A program made the translations under genes and the position numbers. Shown piece by piece: positions 58,363-64,000 of a stretch of DNA of 64,000 nt (positions are counted from its first letter, which is position 1; every line of letters starts with the position of its first letter). Source of the stretch: Trueperella abortisuis (GTDB taxonomy: Bacteria; Actinomycetota; Actinomycetes; Actinomycetales; Actinomycetaceae). The stretch covers positions 930,001 to 994,000 of the forward strand of contig NZ_JAUSQL010000001.1 in NCBI RefSeq assembly GCF_030811095.1. The letters are read 5' to 3'. Under the pieces are notes generated by a model, which did no database searches, was not told the DNA's origin, and worked only from the letters and a program-made list of their open reading frames with translations.

Positions 58363-60240
58363 CTACTCCCGCGCCTGGCGTTCCTCGCCGGGAGTCTGGT
58401 GTTCCTCGCCGGGGGTTTCAGCTTCGGCGTCGTTGGCGGCCGCGGCGCCGGCGGCTCGGGCCGCGGCGCGCTCCTTGACGGAGGTCACATATTCGTCCAG
58501 CCGTTCGGCGCTCTTCGCCGTCGCCTCCGATACCCGCTCACGCCACTGACCCGAGACAAGCTCGAGGTTGGCAAGGCGCTCGGTTACCTTCTTGCGCATG
58601 ACCTTGCCCAGTTGCGAGCGGGGAAGTTCGTCGAAGATAGCGATAGACTTGGGCATCGCGTAGTGGGAAAGCTTGTCTTCGGTCCACGCCCGTACTGCGT
58701 CCAGGTCTACGCTGGCCCCCGGCTCGAGCACGAGCGCGGCGACCACAGACTCGGAGAAGGTGTCGGTGGGCATGCCGACCACCGCCACGTCAACCACGCC
58801 CGGCATGTCGCGCACGGCCGACTCCACCTGTGAGGGGTAGACGTTGAAGCCGGAGTTAATGATCATCTCCTTGCGCCGGTCGGCCATGACGAGGAAGCCA
58901 TCGTCCCAGCGCCCGAGGTCGCCGGTGAACAGCCAGCCGTCCGTGAGAGCGGCCGCCGTCTCCTCCGGGTTCTTGTAGTAACCCTGAAAGATCTGCGGGC
59001 CGCGCACCGCCAGTTCTCCGATCTCCCCGTCCGGGACCTCGACCGAGTGGTCTTCGGGGTCCACGATCTTGACCTCCGTAGAGGGGAAGGGCAGGCCGAG
59101 GGTGGAGGGGCGGCGTCGTTCGGACAGGGGAGACCCCGCAATCACGGGCGAAGCCTCCGTCATCCCGTAACCCTCGATCATGAGGCCAGCGCGGGCCTCC
59201 CAGCGTTGGGCGAGTTCCGGGTCGAGGGGCATCGCGCCGCAGACGGAGTAACGGATGGTGGACAGGTCGGCGGACTTGCCGGCGTCGATCGCGTCGAGCA
59301 TCCGGGTAAACATCGGCGGCACGCCCCCAAAGAACGTCATGGGGTGGCGCCGGTGGGCGGCGAAAAGAATGTCGACGTCGAAGGATGGGGTCATGGCCTG
59401 GGTTGCGGCGAGGTTGACGCACGTGAGCATCGACAGCTGCAACCCGAAAGCGTGGAAGAAGGGAAGCACGGCGCCCACCGTCTCCTGACCGTAAGTGAGG
59501 TCTCTGAGCCACGCCTCGATCTGTTTCGTATTCGACACGAGGGCGCGGTGGCTGAGCGCCACCGCCTTCGGCGTGCCCGTGGTGCCGCCCGTCATGAGCA
59601 GGACGGCGATGTCGTCGAGCTGCGGGCCGGCGACCCTACTGAGGTCTAAAGGGGCGTTGTGGCGGACCTGGTTGTCCCACGAATGCACCCCGTCAGGCAC
59701 GCGCCCGCGCAGCTTGTTGCGCTGAGCCCTGGCGGCCTTGAGTGGCATCTTGAGGAGGAACTGGGACGAGGCGGGAAGGGCTTTGGTGAGGTTGACGGCG
59801 AGGTAGGTGCGATCCTTGAAGTCGCCGTCGGCCAACAGCTTCTCCAGCGTCTGCTCCCAGCCGATCACCACTGTCGAGCCCACCAGGTCGATTTGGGTAT
59901 CGATCTGGGCGGCGGGGGCAAGCGGGTTGTGCTCGGCGACCGTCACCCCGAGGAACTGCGCCGCGTAGAAGGCGACGTAGTGCTGGGGGCAGTTGGGTAA
60001 AACCACCGAGATGACGTCGCCCTTGCGCACGCCGCACATGGTCAGCACCTGGGCGGCGCGGCGTACCTCGTCGAAGACCTCCGCGTAGGTGAACTCCCGG
60101 GCGAGGAAGTCAATCGCGACCCGGTCGGGGAAGTCCCGCGTGGCGTTGACGAGTAGCTGGTCGATCGTGGTGGTGACGGGTTCGATCGTCGTCGCCACGC
60201 CGTCGGCGTAATAGGAGTGGGCGCGTGCCATCTGGTCCAT
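58363..60240 (-). CDS. Long-chain fatty-acid-CoA ligase / AMP-dependent synthetase
   Basis: 625 residues of the ANL superfamily. The P loop is LLMTGGTTGTPKAV, the A5 motif EGYGMTEASPV, the A7 motif GWLFTGDLGRWDDG, and the catalytic lysine lies in GKVMRKKVTERL. The protein activates a carboxylic acid, probably a fatty acid, with ATP and CoA. ATG 60240 follows GGAAGGAG; the frame stays open into serA, which is not real. The last 60 residues are Ala/Glu-rich and include a duplicated TPGEE-x-Q. It is read in the same direction as serA, 62 nt downstream. Confidence 0.92.
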   Translation of the reverse strand: MDQMARAHSYYADGVATTIEPVTTTIDQLLVNATRDFPDRVAIDFLAREFTYAEVFDEVRRAAQVLTMCGVRKGDVISVVLPNCPQHYVAFYAAQFLGVTVAEHNPLAPAAQIDTQIDLVGSTVVIGWEQTLEKLLADGDFKDRTYLAVNLTKALPASSQFLLKMPLKAARAQRNKLRGRVPDGVHSWDNQVRHNAPLDLSRVAGPQLDDIAVLLMTGGTTGTPKAVALSHRALVSNTKQIEAWLRDLTYGQETVGAVLPFFHAFGLQLSMLTCVNLAATQAMTPSFDVDILFAAHRRHPMTFFGGVPPMFTRMLDAIDAGKSADLSTIRYSVCGAMPLDPELAQRWEARAGLMIEGYGMTEASPVIAGSPLSERRRPSTLGLPFPSTEVKIVDPEDHSVEVPDGEIGELAVRGPQIFQGYYKNPEETAAALTDGWLFTGDLGRWDDGFLVMADRRKEMIINSGFNVYPSQVESAVRDMPGVVDVAVVGMPTDTFSESVVAALVLEPGASVDLDAVRAWTEDKLSHYAMPKSIAIFDELPRSQLGKVMRKKVTERLANLELVSGQWRERVSEATAKSAERLDEYVTSVKERAAARAAGAAAANDAEAETPGEEHQTPGEERQARE

Positions 60241-60302
60241 CGGTGCTCCTTCCGTTTCGGGATAATGGTACCGCGCGAGGCGCGCCAGTGACTCGACTAA
60301 CT

Positions 60303-61511
60303 CTATTCTCGCGTCAAGAGGCGCAGGCGGATGTGAGCCTTGGCGTGCTCGAGTCGCTCGAGGACGGCGGCTGGAACCTCGGAGGCGATGTCGGTGACCA
60401 TGTATCCGTATTCGCCCTGGGTGGCCAACGACTGGAAGGTGACGTTGACGCCCTCGTCGGCGAAGAGCCGGTTGACGTCGGCCAGAGCGCCAGGCGTATT
60501 CCAGTGGTACCAAGCCACCCGGTGCAGAGCGGGGGCGGACGGGGCCGTGGCGATGTTGGGGGTGTTGACGGACAGCTCCGTCGAGCCCTTGCGCCAGTAG
60601 TTGAGAAGCTTGCCGGTGACGAACCCGCCGATCGACTCCTGAGCCTCGAGGGTAGAGCCGCCGATGTGCGGGGTGAGGATGACGTTGTCGAGGCCGACGA
60701 GCACGGAGGAGAACGGGTCTCCGTTCTTCAGCGGCTCGCTGGGGAAGACGTCGACGGCGGCGCCAGCTACCCGGCCGGACAGGATGGCCTCGCGCAGGGC
60801 GTCGAGGTCCATGACGTGGCCACGGGCGAGGTTGAGCAGGATGGCTCCGTCCTTGAGCTTGGCGAATTTCTCCGCGTCGAAGTAACCCGTGTTGGAGGGG
60901 CGCCCGTCGATGTGGAGGGAGACGACGTCGGAGGTGGCGAGCAGCTCGTCGAGGGAGACCTTGGTGGCGTTGCCCAGCGCGAGGCGCTCGGCGATGTCGT
61001 GGAAGATGACCTTCATACCGAGGGCCTCCGCGACCACGGACAGCTGGGAACCGATCGAGCCGTAGCCGATGATGCCCAGCGTCTTGCCGCGCACCTCGTG
61101 GGCGCCGGCGGCGGTCTTTTGCCACACGCCCTTGTGGAGGGCCGCGTTCTTCGAGGGGATGCGGCGCACCAGCAAGATGAGCTCGCCGATCGCCATCTCC
61201 ACCACGGAGCGGGTGTTGGAATAGGGGGCGTTGAAGACCGCCACGCCGTGGTCGGAGGCCGCCTCGAGGTCGATCTGGTTGGTGCCGATGCAGTAGGCGC
61301 CGATCGCGGTCAGCCGCGGGCAGGCCTCGATCACCTCACGGGTGATGTTCGTCTTGGAGCGGATGCCGACCATGTCGAAGTTCTGCAGACGCTCGATGAG
61401 GTCGTCAGTGGCCAGAGAGCCGGGCACGCGTTCGACCTCGATCCCGTAGCGCCCGTAGGCTTCGTCAGCAACCTCGTGTGGATTCTCAAGAAGCAGGACC
61501 CGTGCCACCAT
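60303..61511 (-). CDS. serA: D-3-phosphoglycerate dehydrogenase with ACT domain
   Basis: SerA oxidises 3-phosphoglycerate as the first step of serine synthesis. The 402 residues are of the E. coli type: RSKTNITREVI, AYCIGTNQIDL, the NAD motif IIGYGSIGSQLSVVAEALGM, LNLARGHVMDLDAL, FPSEPLKNGDPF and TPHIGGST. A C-terminal ACT domain (about 330-402; HWNTPGALADVNRLFADEGVN) suits feedback inhibition by serine. ATG 61511 has a TAGCGA hexamer 8 nt upstream that overlaps the helicase stop codon. Confidence 0.95.
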   Translation of the reverse strand: MVARVLLLENPHEVADEAYGRYGIEVERVPGSLATDDLIERLQNFDMVGIRSKTNITREVIEACPRLTAIGAYCIGTNQIDLEAASDHGVAVFNAPYSNTRSVVEMAIGELILLVRRIPSKNAALHKGVWQKTAAGAHEVRGKTLGIIGYGSIGSQLSVVAEALGMKVIFHDIAERLALGNATKVSLDELLATSDVVSLHIDGRPSNTGYFDAEKFAKLKDGAILLNLARGHVMDLDALREAILSGRVAGAAVDVFPSEPLKNGDPFSSVLVGLDNVILTPHIGGSTLEAQESIGGFVTGKLLNYWRKGSTELSVNTPNIATAPSAPALHRVAWYHWNTPGALADVNRLFADEGVNVTFQSLATQGEYGYMVTDIASEVPAAVLERLEHAKAHIRLRLLTRE

Positions 61512-61519
61512 GTACTCTT

Positions 61520-61525
61520 TCGCTA
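61520..61525 (-). promoter_or_regulatory. -10-like element of serA
   Basis: On the minus strand TAGCGA starts with the TAG stop of the helicase gene and ends 8 nt before ATG 61511. Confidence 0.35.
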
Positions 61526-63745
61526 GAAACCCTTCGGAAGTGGGCCGCGCGTCAGGACGTCGAGTCGCCTCGTGGGGCGCGTCATGGCGACGTAGAGGTC
61601 GCCCGGCCCGTCTCCCAGAATGGCTTCCGGCTCCACCAGCACGACGACGTCGTACTCCAGACCCTTCGACATCCCCGCGGTCAACACATGTATTCTCGCC
61701 GATATCTCGAAACCGTGCCGATCGAGCGTCCAGTCCTTGAGACGCGACGTGGATTCGAGCAGGGTCCCGACGCGCTCGAGGTCATCTTTCGCGACGACGA
61801 CGCCGACCGACCCGCGCTCCATCCCGAAGTCCTCATCGAGTTCGCGGCAGGCTCGGGCGACGAGCTCGATCAGCTCCTCGTCCGCGCCGCGGTGGTAGGC
61901 GAGTGCCCCATCGAGGTCGCGCGCGGCACGCATGTAGCCGACGGGATGGCCCTGAGCGGCCATGACCTCGGCGGCCTTCGACAAGATGGTGGCGGGCGTG
62001 CGGTAGGAGATGGTGAGCTTTTCCACCCGGTGATGGTTCGCGAGCGGGCCGAGCGCGTCCTCCCAGCCGCCCTCGGGGGCGCCGGAGGGGCGCTGGTCGA
62101 GGTCGCCGACGATCGTCATGGAGCGGGAGGGGTTGCGCCGCTCGATCATCCGCCACTGCATGGGGGACAGCTCTTGGGCTTCGTCGATGACGACGTGCCC
62201 GTAGGTCCACGTCCGGTCGCGCGCGGCGCGCTCGGCGAGGGTGTCGCCCGAGTCGGACTCGGCGACCCGGCGCGTCATCATGTCGGAGCTGACGATGCCC
62301 CCGCCTAGGCCCATCGCGGACATGGTGGAGCTGACGTACTCGCTGAGTCGGCGCTCCTCGGCTTCCTTGGCCGCCTTGGCGTGCCGTTCGGCGTCGGAGG
62401 CAAACTCGCCCAGGTGCTCGGCCAGCTCGTCGATGATCGGGATGTCGGCCGGGGTCAGGCCGCTGCCGCGCTCGCGGCGTAGCGCGGCTCGATCGGCGGG
62501 GCTCAACTGCGGGGCGACCCGTTCGAGGAGCTCGGGAAAGTGGTAGAGGCGCTCGAGTAGGGTCACCGGTGAGGAGGGCAGCCAGCGCAGGTTGATCTCG
62601 CGCCGGGCGTCGATGGACTCGGCGATGTCGGAGATGAGCCAGTCTGCATCCTCCACGGTGGTCTCCAACGCGGCGGCAAGCTGTTCGGCGAGGACTGTGA
62701 CGAGGCGGCGGGCGTAGACCTCGCGCGCCTGGTTGTGCGGCTTGCCGGAGCGGCGGGCGCGGCGCTGGGCGTCCTCGACCATCTGCGGCGTCAGCGTGAG
62801 CCTCTTGCCATCCACCGCGAAGGACACCGGCTTTCGCAGGGGCTTTTGAAGGATCTGGCGCACCGCCCGCTTGGCGATGTCAGCCCACACCCGCCGGCCC
62901 TTGATCTGTGCCACCTCGACCGGCTCGCTCGCCGTGGGGCTGACCCCGGGCAACAGCTCCTCGATGGTCGTGGAGACGACGTCGGACTCGCCCAGCGAGG
63001 GCAGCACCTGATCGATGTAGCGCAGGAAGATCGGGGAGGGGCCGATGATGAGCACCCCGGAGCGGGACAGGCGCTCGCGGTGGGTGTAGAGCAGGTAGGC
63101 GGCGCGGTGCAGGGCTACCGCCGTCTTGCCGGTACCCGGCCCGCCCTGGACCACGAGCACGCCGGCGTCCGCGGAGCGGATCACCCGGTCCTGCTCGGCC
63201 TGGATGGTACCCACGATGTCGCCCATCTTGCCGTCGCGCGCCTGGGCCATGGCGGCCATGAGCGCGCCCTCGCCCGTGAGGTTGAGCTCGGAGGAGGTGG
63301 CCTGGTCGAGCAGTTCGTCCTCGACGCTCGTCACCTCCCGCATCCTGGTTTGGATGTGGCGGCGGCGCACCACGGTGCCCGGCTGGGCGGCGGTGGCCTG
63401 GTAGAACGGTTCGGACTGCGGGGCGCGCCAGTCTGTGAGGACGATGTGGCGTCCCTCGTCGCGAAGCGTCATGCGCCCGATGTGCGTCATCGCGCCGTCG
63501 TTGTGGTCGAGGCGGCCCATGACGAGGCGGTTTTCGACGTTGCGTAGCCGTAGCAGGTTGTCCTCGTAGTGGCTGGCAAAGGAGTCGCGCTCGGAAACCG
63601 CTCCGGGCGTGCCACGCCCGCCCTGGGCGCGCACCCGGGCGAGCTGCCCGCGATAGTACTCGCGCTGGCGGTCGAGCGCCGCGTAGGCGACGTCGACGAA
63701 GCCCTGCTCCTCGGCGATGGCCCGTTCGATGGCGGATTTGTGCAC
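61523..63745 (-). CDS. HelD/HelR-type RNA-polymerase-associated helicase-like ATPase
   Basis: 740 residues, the size of actinobacterial (class II) HelD. The N-terminal coiled coil (AIAEEQGFVDVAYAALDRQREYYRGQLARV) would enter the RNA polymerase secondary channel. Motif I is GGPGTGKTAVALHRAAYLLY, motif II VIDEAQELSPMQW, and late UvrD-like motifs are SYRTP and VLTAGMSKGLEYDVVVLVEP. HelD proteins recycle stalled RNA polymerase, and some (HelR) protect it from rifamycins. No clear rifamycin-associated element was found upstream. It starts at GTG 63745 behind TTGGGGG. serA follows 11 nt later. Confidence 0.88.
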   Translation of the reverse strand: MHKSAIERAIAEEQGFVDVAYAALDRQREYYRGQLARVRAQGGRGTPGAVSERDSFASHYEDNLLRLRNVENRLVMGRLDHNDGAMTHIGRMTLRDEGRHIVLTDWRAPQSEPFYQATAAQPGTVVRRRHIQTRMREVTSVEDELLDQATSSELNLTGEGALMAAMAQARDGKMGDIVGTIQAEQDRVIRSADAGVLVVQGGPGTGKTAVALHRAAYLLYTHRERLSRSGVLIIGPSPIFLRYIDQVLPSLGESDVVSTTIEELLPGVSPTASEPVEVAQIKGRRVWADIAKRAVRQILQKPLRKPVSFAVDGKRLTLTPQMVEDAQRRARRSGKPHNQAREVYARRLVTVLAEQLAAALETTVEDADWLISDIAESIDARREINLRWLPSSPVTLLERLYHFPELLERVAPQLSPADRAALRRERGSGLTPADIPIIDELAEHLGEFASDAERHAKAAKEAEERRLSEYVSSTMSAMGLGGGIVSSDMMTRRVAESDSGDTLAERAARDRTWTYGHVVIDEAQELSPMQWRMIERRNPSRSMTIVGDLDQRPSGAPEGGWEDALGPLANHHRVEKLTISYRTPATILSKAAEVMAAQGHPVGYMRAARDLDGALAYHRGADEELIELVARACRELDEDFGMERGSVGVVVAKDDLERVGTLLESTSRLKDWTLDRHGFEISARIHVLTAGMSKGLEYDVVVLVEPEAILGDGPGDLYVAMTRPTRRLDVLTRGPLPKGF

Positions 63746-63888
63746 TGGATACCCCCAAGCTTTTAAGGCCTTCGATTATTCCCCTTTTCTGAACAAGATG
63801 CACGTTCGGCCGTCAGCTGAGCCGCCACGCGCGGAATATTTCGCGGCGGGCGGCGCGTTGTGAGAATGTAGGAAGAGGAGGATTGATC

Positions 63889-64000
63889 GTGGCACATTTC
63901 TACACACTTGAGCCAGGCATCGAAAACCTGCGCGTGCGGACGCTGGTGCTCAACCTCGTCGACCCGCTCATCGACGCCGGCAACACCGCCCAAGCCATCG
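63889..64000 (+). CDS. Unrecognised gene, N-terminal fragment
   Basis: GTG 63889 follows a strong AGGAGGA site and opens a frame of 37 codons that runs off the window (MAHFYTLEPGIENLRVRTLV, then LNLVDPLIDAGNTAQAI). No stop is met. The product cannot be named from this part. It is divergent from the HelD-like gene. Confidence 0.6.
   Translation, partial: MAHFYTLEPGIENLRVRTLVLNLVDPLIDAGNTAQAI

Noticed and set aside
60241..61125. Long N-terminal extension of the acyl-CoA ligase into serA
   Set aside because: The extra residues are an antiphase reading of serA; a good ribosome site precedes ATG 60240.
63746..63790. Possible rifamycin-associated element upstream of the HelD-like gene
   Set aside because: GCTT and AAGGCC parts are present, but spacing and flanks do not match the GGGGCTTGCGGCAAGGCCC-type element; the resemblance rests on two short palindromes.
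63790..63810. GAAC...GTTCG pair before the last gene as a LexA box
   Set aside because: The half-sites are 9 nt apart, not 4.

Overview
The window is about 64 kb of high-GC DNA from an actinobacterium, most probably family Actinomycetaceae (Actinomyces/Schaalia/Trueperella-like). This is an inference from the gene order (dxr-rseP-ispG-GNAT-proS, rimP-nusA-ylxR-infB-rbfA-truB, ribF...rpsO-pnp-M16 protease-dapB, dapA-rnj-ftsK-pgsA-cinA-HTH-DUF3046-recA-recX-miaB-miaA-hflX, lexA divergent from a LysM gene, nrdR), from actinobacterial families such as DUF3046, ClgR-like HTH and actinobacterial HelD, and from actinobacterial SOS boxes. The species cannot be named. No rRNA, tRNA, CRISPR array or insertion sequence was seen.

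Layout. 1-6.7 kb: end of a DivIVA-repeat gene, then the isoprenoid genes dxr and ispG around the site-2 protease rseP, a GNAT and proS. 6.7-13.8 kb: an anchored unknown protein divergent from the rimP-nusA-ylxR-infB-rbfA-truB translation cluster. 13.8-20.6 kb: an accessory block between truB and ribF. It holds a short histidine kinase and its response regulator, an organophosphate antiporter, an unusual ABC protein in which a solute-binding domain and a two-domain permease are one chain, its ATPase, and a 60-residue Gly/His/Cys peptide. 20.6-21.6 kb: ribF. 21.8-28.1 kb: a lower-GC lactose locus (GPH symporter, LacZ, LacI regulator with a clear promoter/operator) and a small membrane protein. 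28.4-31.2 kb: rpsO-pnp. 31.3-32.4 kb: a lower-GC two-gene insert, a secreted 142-residue protein and a cytoplasmic partner, between pnp and the M16 protease.

32.6-46 kb: M16 protease, dapB, a SWIM/SNF2 helicase, a GNAT, dapA, RNase J, a 2-hydroxyacid dehydrogenase, ftsK and a CapA-like lipoprotein. 46-57.7 kb: pgsA, cinA, clgR-like regulator, DUF3046, recA-recX, miaB-miaA, an rRNA methyltransferase-like gene, hflX-dinG, lexA and an SOS-controlled LysM membrane protein. 57.9-64 kb: nrdR, an acyl-CoA ligase, serA, a HelD/HelR-type helicase and the start of an unrecognised gene.

Two window-wide themes stand out. First, many genes have a -10-like hexamer 6-7 nt before the start codon, so leaderless transcription seems common; this fixes several starts (proS, ispG, pgsA, miaB, nrdR, the ABC fusion, the methyltransferase). 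Second, DNA-damage control is visible directly: one LexA box at recA and four in tandem between lexA and the LysM gene, which looks like a YneA/ChiZ/DivS-type division inhibitor. All functional calls are from reading the sequence without database searches.
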